54,636 bases of DNA from Fulvivirga imtechensis AK7 (GCF_000331535.1 NZ_AMZN01000092.1:1-54636); one strand, 5' to 3'. Shown: positions 26,057 through 33,694, counted from the stretch's first letter. Program-made: numbers and translations. Notes: generated by a model not told the origin, from the letters alone.

Positions 26057-26977
26057 TTTCAGCGCCTCAACAATTGTGTTTACGTTTGCTGTTACCATTC
26101 CTATATACGTTCCTTCTTTTGTTCCTTTTTTTCCCATGGCATCGGAGTACAGGTTACCGCCAATCTTTACATCAAAGCCACGCTTACGGGCGCCTTCAAC
26201 CACTGCGTTAATAGCTTTTTCTGATACGGATGTTTCAACAAATACGGCCTTGATCTTACGGTCTACGATAAATGTCACCAGGTGGGAGACATCTCTGAGA
26301 CCATATTCGGATAGAGTAGAGATGCCTTGTAATCCCCGTACTTCAATATCATAAGCATCACCAAAATAGCCAAAAGCATCATGGGCGGTAATCAGTGTCC
26401 GCTGCGCTTTAGGAATGGTGGATATTTCATCTTTTACCCATTTGTGGAGTGAATCCAGTTGCCCTACATAAGCCTGAGTATTTGTCCTGTAAAAGTCTGC
26501 ACGAGCGCTGTCAAGGTCCTGTAAGGCTTCACCCGTTTTACGTACAGCTTCAGTCCAGAGTGCTACATCAAACCATATGTGAGGGTCATAGTTGTTGTTG
26601 AACTCAGGTACCTTCCGCAACTTCTCAGGGTTAATATCTTCCGCCACGGCAATCACCGGCTTTATTCTCGAGAGCTTCTCCAACACTTCACCCATTTTAC
26701 CTTCCAGGTGTAAGCCGTTGTAAAAGATCACGTCAGCCGAAGTCAGCCGCTGCAGATCTCCCTGAGTAGCTTTGTACAGGTGAGGATCTACGCCCGGTCC
26801 CATCAATGAAATAACATCGGCAGAGTCGCCAACAATGTTCATCACTGCATCTTCTATCATTCCTGTGGTAGTAACGATATTCAGCCGACTTTTTTCCAAC
26901 CCCTGCTCTTGGGGCTTACCACATGCAGCGATTAATACCACACACAATATGAGCAGCTTGATTATTCTTCTATCCAT
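26054..26977 (-). CDS. Metal-binding lipoprotein of the ABC transporter (TroA/ZnuA family)
   Basis: 307 aa. Signal peptide with lipobox LIAAC (lipidated Cys19). The cluster A-I fold is evident, and four metal ligands can be placed at H66 (VDPHLY), H133 (DPHIWFD), H199 (ITAHD) and D279 (LYSDAMG). A His-His-His-Asp set resembles TroA rather than the His-His-Glu-Asp of PsaA/MntC. The His-rich loop of zinc-specific ZnuA is absent. I infer Mn, Fe or Zn uptake across the inner membrane, with the metal undecided. The start overlaps the regulator gene by 16 bp, showing that both are on one transcript. Confidence 0.92.
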   Translation of the reverse strand: MDRRIIKLLILCVVLIAACGKPQEQGLEKSRLNIVTTTGMIEDAVMNIVGDSADVISLMGPGVDPHLYKATQGDLQRLTSADVIFYNGLHLEGKMGEVLEKLSRIKPVIAVAEDINPEKLRKVPEFNNNYDPHIWFDVALWTEAVRKTGEALQDLDSARADFYRTNTQAYVGQLDSLHKWVKDEISTIPKAQRTLITAHDAFGYFGDAYDIEVRGLQGISTLSEYGLRDVSHLVTFIVDRKIKAVFVETSVSEKAINAVVEGARKRGFDVKIGGNLYSDAMGKKGTKEGTYIGMVTANVNTIVEALK

Positions 26978-27618
26978 ATATTTTCCGAAACTTCTTTTGA
27001 GATAAAAACTGTCTTTTTGTTGTCGATCAGGATCTCCAGCGAGCCATCAAATTCCAGCCTGTCGATCACCCTGATTTTAGCCCCAATGTAAGCCCCAATT
27101 TTATCGACATATTGGAGGAAAGCAGCACTCGCATCTTTGACTGCCACCACTACTCCGTCATGTCCGATTTTGCAGTCGCTTAGAGCCACCTGGGGCTTGG
27201 CTTTAAACTCTCCTGATTCGTCTGGAATGGGGTCTCCATGGGGGTCGTATTTTGGGTACCCTAGAAACTCGTCCAGACGCCTGATGAGTAGGGGAGATTT
27301 GATGTGCTCCAGTTGCTCTGCTACATCATGAACCTCGTCCCAATTGAACTTCAGTTTCTGGACCAAAAATACCTCCCAAAGCCGGTGCTTTCTGATAACC
27401 TGAAGAGCAGCTTTTTGCCCTTCTTCAGAGACCCTTACCCCCCGGTATTTTTGATAGGTGACAACACCTTTGTTAGACAATTTTTTAATCATATCTGTAA
27501 CAGAAGCCGCCCGGGTATTGAGGGTATCAGCGATAGCATTGGTGGATACAGGATTGCTTGTACCTTCACTTAGATGGTAAATAGTCTTCAAATAATTTTC
27601 CTCTGCAAAACTTAACAT
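26962..27618 (-). CDS. DtxR/MntR-family metal-dependent transcriptional regulator
   Basis: 218 aa from the ATG at 27618 (MLSFAEENYLKTIYHLSEG, the conserved N-terminus); a longer frame begins at 27639 but would overlap the promoter. The order is winged helix (about 1-65, with DTLNTRAASVTDMIKKL as the recognition region), metal-binding and dimerisation domain (HRLWEVFLVQKL, DEVHDVAEQLEHI), then a FeoA/SH3-like C-terminal domain (about 150-215). It should repress the downstream transporter genes when Mn or Fe is plentiful. Two DtxR-type palindromes lie directly upstream, one inside the promoter, so it probably regulates itself. Confidence 0.93.
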   Translation of the reverse strand: MLSFAEENYLKTIYHLSEGTSNPVSTNAIADTLNTRAASVTDMIKKLSNKGVVTYQKYRGVRVSEEGQKAALQVIRKHRLWEVFLVQKLKFNWDEVHDVAEQLEHIKSPLLIRRLDEFLGYPKYDPHGDPIPDESGEFKAKPQVALSDCKIGHDGVVVAVKDASAAFLQYVDKIGAYIGAKIRVIDRLEFDGSLEILIDNKKTVFISKEVSENIWIEE

Positions 27619-27636
27619 AGGGCTTCCAATTTTTAG

Positions 27637-27644
27637 CAAATATA
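27637..27644 (-). promoter_or_regulatory. Putative -7 box (TATATTTG) of the metal-uptake operon
   Basis: On the minus strand TATATTTG matches TAnnTTTG exactly, 18 bp before the ATG at 27618. The adjacent palindrome (27648-27665) lies immediately upstream between the -7 and -33 positions, so a bound repressor would block the polymerase. Confidence 0.6.
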
Positions 27645-27647
27645 GTA

Positions 27648-27665
27648 TTTTAGATTTATCTAAAA
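27648..27665. promoter_or_regulatory. DtxR/MntR-type operator 1 (perfect 8-2-8 palindrome)
   Basis: TTTTAGATTTATCTAAAA: arms TTTTAGAT and ATCTAAAA around TT. The TTAG...CTAA core fits the shape of operators bound by DtxR-family regulators. It lies 30 bp upstream of the regulator start, touching the -7 box. Confidence 0.7.
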
Positions 27666-27747
27666 AATTTTTTACATTATAATTAAAAATTACAAAGAGC
27701 AGCGTTTTTCATGCGATTACGGAAGAAATGTTACTCATTCTTGTGTT

Positions 27748-27765
27748 TTTTAGGCTTGTCTAAAA
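27748..27765. promoter_or_regulatory. DtxR/MntR-type operator 2 (one mismatch), 100 bp from operator 1
   Basis: TTTTAGGCTTGTCTAAAA: same size and spacer as operator 1, with a single mismatch in the arms. It starts exactly 100 bp further upstream of the same start codon. No divergent gene starts nearby (the gene to the right ends at 27913), so both sites serve the leftward operon. Confidence 0.6.
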
Positions 27766-27912
27766 CACATGTAAGGACTGGTTACTGGTAAAAATAACCA
27801 TGAAAATACGAGCCAATGCCTGAAATAACCTGAATTGAGGGTGAAATGATAATAAAATAGAGTTTAATTGATAGTTGATATTTAATATGTTAAACAATTG
27901 ATTTGCAGTATT

Positions 27913-29034
27913 CTATATCAGTAAATTATTGACTATTTCAATGAGTTTTTTCTCCTCTGATCTCCATAAAATTTCATCTTTTGGTATAGTGGTGTAGAAT
28001 TTTCGTTTTTTCATTTTGTTGAGTAGTTGCCCCGGGTTGATGGTGTGGATGTTGATCGGAATGCAGGCTTCATATTTTTCTGCCAGTTCTACCCAGGGTT
28101 CATGGTCCTGAAGAAGCATGGGCAGTCCATTGCCCAGGTACTCGAAAAGTTTAGTGGGCATGGTGTTCATGGTACTCTTATTGGTGGGGTAATAAACCAC
28201 TCCGAAATCAGCCTTTTGAATGGCGGCCAAAACCTCCTGATGGGATACCAGCTCCGAGCCTCCAAAGAGGGTTATAAAGTCCGAATTTTTTATTGTTTCC
28301 TTCAGCTTGATCAACGTGCTTTTCTGGGCACAATAGCCGATGATATTTAACCTGATTTCGGGATTTATTTCATGCAGTTTTTTTGTCAGGGCAATGCACT
28401 CGAAAACCCCTGTGCTTTCACCTATAGTACCGGAAAAAAGGAGGGTGATTTGTTCACTGTTTTTTATCTGTTTTTGAACGTCCGGAATCGTTACGGAGGG
28501 TAGGTATTTATTTTCAATCACTGTGCATTTTCCACGGGCAAAAGTAAATTCATTTTGATACTGTTTTTCTGCCAGAAAGTAATGATCAACAAACAGCCGG
28601 CTGAGGTATTCTTTGCCCCGGATGTAGGCCGCTATGAATGGTTTGATCAGCAGCGGGAAGGTGTTGGTGTAAAGTATATTCCGGTAGTAATTTTCCTGGA
28701 TGTCATACGCCACTTTGCAGCCAAATAATATTCTGTATAGAAATGTAACTATCAGTAATTCATGCGTATTGATGATGATCAGTTCAGGTCTTAGTTGATG
28801 GTATTTTTTTAAGCATTGGAATGGCGCAGCAAGTCTGGAAATATTAAGTCTTTTGAAATTAAAGAGCGGATGAAAAGTGATGTTTACCGTTTGCGGAATA
28901 TTTTTTACACAAAACCCTATGATATTTATTTCATATTTACTTGTTTGGCCCAACGAAAGACCAAATTTTTCATACATCCTGGTGTCATCAACAGGCTTGA
29001 GCACAGAGGCGATGACGAGTTTGCGTTTCTTCAT
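27913..29034 (-). CDS. Glycosyltransferase family 4-like protein
   Basis: 373 aa from the ATG at 29034 (MKKRKLVIASVLKPVDD). The open frame extends nine codons further, but the basic-hydrophobic start is the natural one. It has a GT-B layout: N-terminal Rossmann-like half, then FSGTIGESTGVFE at the start of the nucleotide-sugar-binding half and PTKLFEYLGNGLPML, the EX7E-type region of GT4 enzymes. It should transfer a sugar from a nucleotide donor to a glycan or lipid at the cytoplasmic face. No neighbouring polysaccharide genes are present, so the acceptor is unknown. It is divergent from dapD with 36 bp between starts. Confidence 0.85.
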   Translation of the reverse strand: MKKRKLVIASVLKPVDDTRMYEKFGLSLGQTSKYEINIIGFCVKNIPQTVNITFHPLFNFKRLNISRLAAPFQCLKKYHQLRPELIIINTHELLIVTFLYRILFGCKVAYDIQENYYRNILYTNTFPLLIKPFIAAYIRGKEYLSRLFVDHYFLAEKQYQNEFTFARGKCTVIENKYLPSVTIPDVQKQIKNSEQITLLFSGTIGESTGVFECIALTKKLHEINPEIRLNIIGYCAQKSTLIKLKETIKNSDFITLFGGSELVSHQEVLAAIQKADFGVVYYPTNKSTMNTMPTKLFEYLGNGLPMLLQDHEPWVELAEKYEACIPINIHTINPGQLLNKMKKRKFYTTIPKDEILWRSEEKKLIEIVNNLLI

Positions 29035-29070
29035 ATACAGTAATAATAAAAGATTAATCAATAATAGCTG

Positions 29071-29883
29071 ATGGATTTAAGAGAAATTGTAGAAAATGCC
29101 TGGGATAACCGAGCCCTGCTCAAGGAAAAAGATGTTCAAATAGCGGTAAAAACAATAGTCGGAGATCTGGACCAGGGCGTAAGGCGCGTGGCAGAACCGA
29201 ACGGTGAAAATTGGTTAGTCAATGAGTGGGTGAAGAAGGCAGTGATACTTTATTTCCCATTGATGAAAATGCAGACCATCGAGGTGGGCCCGTTTGAGTT
29301 TCATGATAAGATCAAGCTCAAAAATAACTATGAAAAACTGGGTGTAAGGGTTGTGCCCCACGCCATTGCCCGTTATGGTTCTTTTGTCAACAGAGGAGTG
29401 GTAATGATGCCTTCATATGTGAATATCGGAGCTTATGTTGATGAGGGCACCATGGTGGATACCTGGGCAACGGTGGGTAGCTGTGCTCAGATAGGAAAGA
29501 ACGTTCACCTCAGTGGAGGCGTTGGTATAGGAGGGGTGCTGGAGCCTGTGCAGGCAGCCCCGGTTATTATTGAAGACAATGCCTTCATCGGCTCAAGGTG
29601 TATCATCGTGGAGGGAGTACGTGTGGGCAAAGAAGCAGTGCTGGGAGCCAATGTTGTGCTTACTGCCAGCTCGAAGATCATTGACGTAACTGGTGATAAA
29701 CCAGTAGAAACAAAAGGCTATGTACCTGAACGATCTGTTGTTATTCCGGGTTCATATACTAAAAAATTCCCTGCAGGAGAATACCAGGTTCCCTGCGCTT
29801 TGATCATTGGAAAGCGTAAGGAAAGTACAGATAAAAAGACTTCACTTAACCAGGCCCTGCGCGAAAATGATGTAGCCGTCTGA
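29071..29883 (+). CDS. dapD: 2,3,4,5-tetrahydropyridine-2,6-dicarboxylate N-succinyltransferase
   Basis: 270 aa, close to the 274 aa of the E. coli enzyme. The start MDLREIVENAWDNR is followed by conserved RVAEP, then a left-handed beta helix of hexapeptide repeats (for example MMPSYVNIGAYVDEGTMVDT and GSCAQIGKNVHLSGGVGIGG), and a C-terminal loop with VPERSVVIPGS. It transfers succinyl from succinyl-CoA to tetrahydrodipicolinate in the lysine/diaminopimelate pathway. The short divergent intergenic space implies closely packed promoters shared with the glycosyltransferase gene. Confidence 0.97.
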   Translation: MDLREIVENAWDNRALLKEKDVQIAVKTIVGDLDQGVRRVAEPNGENWLVNEWVKKAVILYFPLMKMQTIEVGPFEFHDKIKLKNNYEKLGVRVVPHAIARYGSFVNRGVVMMPSYVNIGAYVDEGTMVDTWATVGSCAQIGKNVHLSGGVGIGGVLEPVQAAPVIIEDNAFIGSRCIIVEGVRVGKEAVLGANVVLTASSKIIDVTGDKPVETKGYVPERSVVIPGSYTKKFPAGEYQVPCALIIGKRKESTDKKTSLNQALRENDVAV

Positions 29884-29986
29884 TTTTGGCATTTACTTTG
29901 TGGTGGCTTGGTGTATATAGTAATATAGCTTAGTGTAGCGGAAATTAAAGAAAAGATTGTCGGGCTATTTGAAATTATTTATACCT

Positions 29987-30802
29987 ATGAAAAAGCTTTT
30001 GCCTCTCTTTATTATTTTGATTCTACTCAGTAGCTTCACCTCAGGTGACAGTGACGTTTATCCTGTGGTGCCGCACGATAGCTTTGTGCGGGGAGAAAGA
30101 CTTGAGTATAAAGTAAGCTTTGGCATATTTGCCATCGGCAGCGCTGAGATGATCATTAGAGACAATTTTTACAGGATCAACCATCGTGATTGCTACAAGA
30201 TTGATGTATATGGCAAAACCACCGGTATGGTGGATTGGATTGCAAAAGTGGATGATCATTGGGGAGCATATGTTGATTCGGCTGCGTTAGTACCACATAT
30301 TTCTTACCGGAATATAAAAGAAGGTAATTACCGAAAGAATGAGATCATCCGGTTTGATCACAGAACCAATCTTATAGAAGCTAAGGTGATAGACAAGAAG
30401 ACCGGTGATTTTAAAGAGCCAAATTATTATGCTGCACCTGAAAACATCCGGGATATGCTGGCCGGTTACCTGTATCTACGAACCATTGACTTTTCCAAAA
30501 TGAAAAAAGGAGAGGTGTTCACGGTTAAGGGTTTCTTTGAAGACACCTTTTATGAACTGGATGTGAAATATAGAGGCAAAGACAAGATCAAAACAAAAGC
30601 AGGTAAGTTTCATGCCATCAAGCTTGCCCCCATTATGCCCAACAATGAACTTTTTGACGGAGAAGATTCAATAATAGCCTGGATATCCGATGATAAGAAC
30701 AAAATCCCTTTGAAGGTAGAGGCAAAAATGTTCATCGGCAGCACTTCAGTTGAGCTTTCAGGTTATCACAACGTAAAGAATGAAGTGAGTATCATTAAAT
30801 AG
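29987..30802 (+). CDS. Exported DUF3108-family protein
   Basis: 271 aa from the ATG at 29987 (MKKLLPLFIILILLSSFTSG, a clear signal peptide); an upstream TTG in the same frame gives an unlikely extension. The mature part begins with the family motif FVRGERLEYKVSFGIFAIGSAEM and is rich in beta strands, fitting a lipid-binding beta-barrel-like fold. It has a periplasmic location. DUF3108 proteins have no settled function, and nothing near it suggests one. The gene ends 3 bp before a 133-bp element with terminal inverted repeats, which probably forms its mRNA tail. Confidence 0.85.
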   Translation: MKKLLPLFIILILLSSFTSGDSDVYPVVPHDSFVRGERLEYKVSFGIFAIGSAEMIIRDNFYRINHRDCYKIDVYGKTTGMVDWIAKVDDHWGAYVDSAALVPHISYRNIKEGNYRKNEIIRFDHRTNLIEAKVIDKKTGDFKEPNYYAAPENIRDMLAGYLYLRTIDFSKMKKGEVFTVKGFFEDTFYELDVKYRGKDKIKTKAGKFHAIKLAPIMPNNELFDGEDSIIAWISDDKNKIPLKVEAKMFIGSTSVELSGYHNVKNEVSIIK

Positions 30803-30804
30803 TG

Positions 30805-30937
30805 TTTGTAAGAAAACGCCAATGTCTGCGTTATGCTCGTGCCAAAAATGCTCACGTACCCCGGTACGCTCCGCTTTTTGGGACTTCACACTCTGGTCTC
30901 AATACTATTATCTCCATATTACAATATTTCTTACAAA
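30805..30937. repeat. 133-bp element with 11-bp terminal inverted repeats and a central hairpin (MITE/REP-like)
   Basis: TTTGTAAGAAA (30805-30815) and TTTCTTACAAA (30927-30937) are perfect inverted repeats. Inside are AACGC/GCGTT (30815-30832) and a central imperfect stem AAAAATGC...GTACC|CC|GGTAC...GCTTTTT (30844-30879). No open frame and no obvious target duplication is seen. The element begins 3 bp after the DUF3108 stop codon. Confidence 0.6.
30896..30923. repeat. Heptamer array inside the 133-bp element
   Basis: GTCTCAA, TACTATT, ATCTCCA, TATTACA: four units in 7-bp phase. They nearly copy the array at 31057-31084 in the same orientation. Confidence 0.55.
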
Positions 30938-30993
30938 ACGCTGCAGTTGTAGATTCACTTTCATATCTTGCACGGACATACTACAACCGAATC

Positions 30994-31028
30994 TTGAGTC
31001 TTTAGTATTTAGTGGTGAGTCTTGAGTG
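30994..31028. repeat. Five degenerate heptamers (TTNAGTN)
   Basis: TTGAGTC, TTTAGTA, TTTAGTG, GTGAGTC, TTGAGTG in strict 7-bp phase. It is inverted relative to the array at 31057-31084 (whose units read TTGAGAC, ATTAGTA, TTGAGAT on the other strand), so the pair could fold together. Confidence 0.7.
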
Positions 31029-31056
31029 AAAATTGACAAAGGAAATGGGTGCTCCA

Positions 31057-31084
31057 GTCTCAATACTAATATCTCAATACTGAA
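31057..31084. repeat. Four heptamers just before the start of the hydrolase gene
   Basis: GTCTCAA, TACTAAT, ATCTCAA, TACTGAA, ending 3 bp before the ATG at 31088. With 30896-30923 it forms an imperfect direct repeat of about 27 bp, 161 bp apart. Confidence 0.65.
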
Positions 31085-31087
31085 AAC

Positions 31088-31825
31088 ATGAAATACTCAC
31101 TATTGATCTTTTTGATCTGTGTTGGCTTCATCCCCTCAGGCAAGGAAACTATCCGTTTTAAATCTCAGGATGGCCTCGAAATAGTTGGGGATCTTTACAT
31201 GAAACACCCCACAACAGCGCCTTTTATAGTATTGTTCCATCAGGCAAATTGGAGTAGGGGAGAATACCTCGAGATTGCTCCACGGCTAAATAGCATGGGT
31301 TTTAATTGTCTCGCAGTAGACTTGCGATCCGGTGGCGCAATAAATGACGTACAGAACATCACGAGGCAGAATGCACTAAAGGCAATGAAGGAGACTCAAT
31401 ATGTGGATGCCTTGCCAGACATGACCGCTGCAATTAACTATGCCGATCAAAATTTTGCGGAGGGAAAACTTATTGTATGGGGGAGTTCATATTCTGCTGC
31501 CCTGGCGCTGAAGCTGACCGGTGACATGCCAGACAAGGTGGATGCGGTACTGGCCTTTTCACCGGGAGAATACTTTGCCTCACAAGGCAGGTCCAGAGAT
31601 TACATCACTTCGAGTGCTATAAACGTATCACAGCCCGCTTTTATTACTTCATCCAGAGATGAAAAGAATAACTGGTGGGGTATCTATGTGACTATTCCAT
31701 CCGACAAGAAGCAGTACTACCTGCCTGAAACTGCCGGAAACCATGGCTCAAGGGCGCTGTGGTCAAGGTACCCGGACTCAAAGGGTTACTGGGAAGCAGT
31801 CACACAATTTCTCAGTTCATTCTGA
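31088..31825 (+). CDS. Exported alpha/beta hydrolase (dienelactone-hydrolase-like)
   Basis: 245 aa. The start MKYSLLIFLICVGFIPSG is a short signal peptide. The fold appears as IVLFHQANWSRGEY (oxyanion region), CLAVDLRSGG, nucleophile elbow VWGSSYSAALAL (G-S-S-Y-S) and a late TAGNHGSRALW supplying His. The last Gly of GxSxG is Ser, a mild deviation. It is probably a periplasmic esterase or lipase-like enzyme of unknown substrate. It starts immediately behind a heptamer array and is followed, after 8 bp, by another one. Confidence 0.82.
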   Translation: MKYSLLIFLICVGFIPSGKETIRFKSQDGLEIVGDLYMKHPTTAPFIVLFHQANWSRGEYLEIAPRLNSMGFNCLAVDLRSGGAINDVQNITRQNALKAMKETQYVDALPDMTAAINYADQNFAEGKLIVWGSSYSAALALKLTGDMPDKVDAVLAFSPGEYFASQGRSRDYITSSAINVSQPAFITSSRDEKNNWWGIYVTIPSDKKQYYLPETAGNHGSRALWSRYPDSKGYWEAVTQFLSSF

Positions 31826-31833
31826 ATAAAAAA

Positions 31834-31876
31834 CAAACTGAGAACGGAAAAACTGAGAACGGAGAACGGAGAACTG
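31834..31876. repeat. Heptamer array (AGAACGG/AGAACTG) between hydrolase and TPR genes
   Basis: Units: CAAACTG, AGAACGG, an 8-base AAAAACTG, AGAACGG twice, AGAACTG. It starts 8 bp after the hydrolase stop and ends 15 bp before the -7 box of the TPR gene. Together with the left arm at 32554-32588, which is in the opposite orientation, it brackets the TPR gene. Confidence 0.8.
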
Positions 31877-31891
31877 TTTCCAAAAAAGTTC

Positions 31892-31899
31892 TACCTTTG
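31892..31899 (+). promoter_or_regulatory. Putative -7 box (TACCTTTG) of the TPR lipoprotein gene
   Basis: Exact TAnnTTTG match 42 bp upstream of the ATG at 31942; no clear -33 element, as the repeat array ends just in front. Confidence 0.5.
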
Positions 31900-31941
31900 C
31901 AGCCTCAGTGGCGTCCGACAGTTAGCCACTATTTTTTAACC

Positions 31942-32547
31942 ATGAACAAAAGCATGAAGAATATTTTTATAGCGTTGCTGTGTTTCGCAGTTATAACTGG
32001 TTGTAAGGATGAACGATCCGATCTTGGCGACAAACATTTTAAAAACGGAGAATATAAAGAGGCAGTTAAGGCCTATACTGAATATTTACGATTAGAGCCT
32101 ACACATGTTAAATCGCTGTATAACAGAGGAAGGGCCTATGAAGAGCTTGGGGAATATGAAAAAGCGCTCGCAGATTTTAACAAAGTAGTAAAAGAAGACC
32201 CCCTCAATACAAATGCCTATTTGAGTATTACCAGCGACTACTATTATCGCCAGCAGGATTATGAAAATACCATATTCTATGCGGAGAAGGTGTTGGCCCA
32301 GAACGAGAATAGTGTTATAGCTCATACACTAAAAGGAAAGGCATACCAAAAGCTTGGAAAATTACAAGAGGCTATGGCTGCATATAATGCCGCTATTAGC
32401 GTAGATAAGGAATATGCGGATGCTTACTTGTCAAGAGGGTTGTTACGAGTACACCTCAATCAAATCAGCCGGGCATGTGCTGATTTTCAAATGGCAGCTT
32501 CTCTTGGATCAGACAAGGCCAAAGCAGTCAGTAAAAAATATTGTTGA
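31942..32547 (+). CDS. TPR-repeat lipoprotein
   Basis: 201 aa. The frame is open further upstream, into the previous gene, but the signal peptide begins at MNKSMKNIFIALLCFAVITGC (given as start 31942; 31954 is also possible), with lipidated Cys21. The rest is four or five tetratricopeptide repeats, for example GDKHFKNGEYKEAVKAYTEY, LYNRGRAYEELGEYEKALAD and LKGKAYQKLGKLQEAMAAYN. Such lipoproteins act as scaffolds for envelope complexes. The partner is unknown. Inverted heptamer arrays lie on both sides of this gene. Confidence 0.88.
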   Translation: MNKSMKNIFIALLCFAVITGCKDERSDLGDKHFKNGEYKEAVKAYTEYLRLEPTHVKSLYNRGRAYEELGEYEKALADFNKVVKEDPLNTNAYLSITSDYYYRQQDYENTIFYAEKVLAQNENSVIAHTLKGKAYQKLGKLQEAMAAYNAAISVDKEYADAYLSRGLLRVHLNQISRACADFQMAASLGSDKAKAVSKKYC

Positions 32548-32553
32548 TTGCTT

Positions 32554-32648
32554 CAGTTCTCGGTTCACAGTTCTTAGTTCACCGTTCATGGAGCTACTGT
32601 AAACTAAGAACTAAGAACTGAGAACTGAGAACTGAGAACTGAAAACTA
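32554..32648. repeat. Inverted pair of heptamer arrays forming a long hairpin between convergent genes
   Basis: Left arm: CAGTTCT, CGGTTCA, CAGTTCT, TAGTTCA, CCGTTCA (32554-32588). Right arm: TAAACTA, AGAACTA, AGAACTG four times, AAAACTA (32600-32648). In the best register 29 of 35 positions pair, around an 11-base loop. The last unit AAAACTA contains the TAG stop of the dehydrogenase gene (32646-32648, minus strand). It could act as a two-way terminator. Confidence 0.85.
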
Positions 32649-33536
32649 CTTCTTAAATCGGTCTGCTACTATCAGGTCTTTTGTTCCATGCCCCCAGCTA
32701 TAGAAGCCGCTACCTGATTTTACCCCTTTATGTCCGGCTTCTACCATATTCACCAACAGAGGGCATGGTGCATATTTGGGATTGCCAAATCCATCATAGA
32801 GTACATTCAAAATAGAAAGGCACACATCCAGGCCAATAAAGTCTGCCAACTGCAGAGGTCCCATAGGGTGGGCCATGCCCAACTTCATTACCGTATCAAT
32901 TTCTTCCACTCCGGCCACTCCTTCATATAAAGAATAGATGGCTTCGTTGATCATAGGCATCAATATTCTGTTAGCCACAAAGCCCGGATAGTCATTTACC
33001 TCAACAGGCACCTTACCAAGATTTTTTGAAAGGTCCATTATTTGAGCTGTTACCTCATCAGTAGTATTGTAGCCCCTGATCACCTCAACCAGCTTCATTA
33101 CGGGCACAGGATTCATAAAATGCATACCTATCACCTTTTCTGAACGTTGCGTTACAGCAGCTATTTTGGTGATCGATATAGAGGAGGTATTGGTAGCCAA
33201 AATAGTCTTGGCATCGCACCACTTATCAAGGTCCTGGAAGATCTTCAATTTGAGGTCTATATTCTCTGTGGCAGCCTCTACAACCAGGTCAGCATTTTTC
33301 ACACCTTCTTCGGTGCTTGTGAAAGTGGTGATATTATTAAGGGTATTTTTTTTTCCTTCTTCGGTGATTATCTCTTTATTGATCTGCCGGTCAAGGTTTT
33401 TTTCAATAGTACCCAGTGCTTTTTTTAAAGCATCTTCTGAAATGTCGATAAGAGCAACCTGGTATCCGGTCTGGGCGAATACATGCGCAATGCCATTTCC
33501 CATGGTGCCAGATCCTATTACAGCTATATTTTTCAT
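32646..33536 (-). CDS. 3-hydroxyacyl-CoA (3-hydroxybutyryl-CoA) dehydrogenase
   Basis: 296 aa, the size of stand-alone Hbd/PaaH enzymes. It has NAD-binding GSGTMGNGIAHVFAQTGY at the N-terminus, VVEAATENIDLK, TNTSSISITKIA, the HFMNPVPVMKLVEVI signature with the catalytic His and Asn nearby, and the C-terminal helical domain with YPGFVANRILMPMINEA. It oxidises 3-hydroxyacyl-CoA in beta-oxidation or butanoate metabolism in the cytoplasm. It has its own -7 box about 40 bp upstream. It converges with the TPR gene across the heptamer hairpin. Confidence 0.95.
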   Translation of the reverse strand: MKNIAVIGSGTMGNGIAHVFAQTGYQVALIDISEDALKKALGTIEKNLDRQINKEIITEEGKKNTLNNITTFTSTEEGVKNADLVVEAATENIDLKLKIFQDLDKWCDAKTILATNTSSISITKIAAVTQRSEKVIGMHFMNPVPVMKLVEVIRGYNTTDEVTAQIMDLSKNLGKVPVEVNDYPGFVANRILMPMINEAIYSLYEGVAGVEEIDTVMKLGMAHPMGPLQLADFIGLDVCLSILNVLYDGFGNPKYAPCPLLVNMVEAGHKGVKSGSGFYSWGHGTKDLIVADRFKK

Positions 33537-33575
33537 TGGTAGTTGAAAGTTTTTAAAGGTTTATAAAAGGGTGTG

Positions 33576-33583
33576 CAAAGATA
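33576..33583 (-). promoter_or_regulatory. Putative -7 box (TATCTTTG) of the dehydrogenase gene
   Basis: The minus strand reads TATCTTTG, an exact TAnnTTTG match, 39 bp before the ATG at 33536. Confidence 0.5.
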
Positions 33584-33694
33584 GAAAGTTTTGGCAGGGA
33601 TGGAATGAATATGGAGATTTCAATCGTATGAATAAACATTTCTAACTAAATTAATGTCATACACAAGTGTTAAACCTTTTTAACTTCTAAAGTG

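Noticed and set aside
31759-31941. Upstream extension of the TPR lipoprotein frame
   Set aside because: It overlaps the hydrolase gene and translates the heptamer array; the signal peptide begins at 31942.
25971-32648. CRISPR array
   Set aside because: The repeats are 7-bp tandem units without spacers of uniform length, and no cas gene is present.
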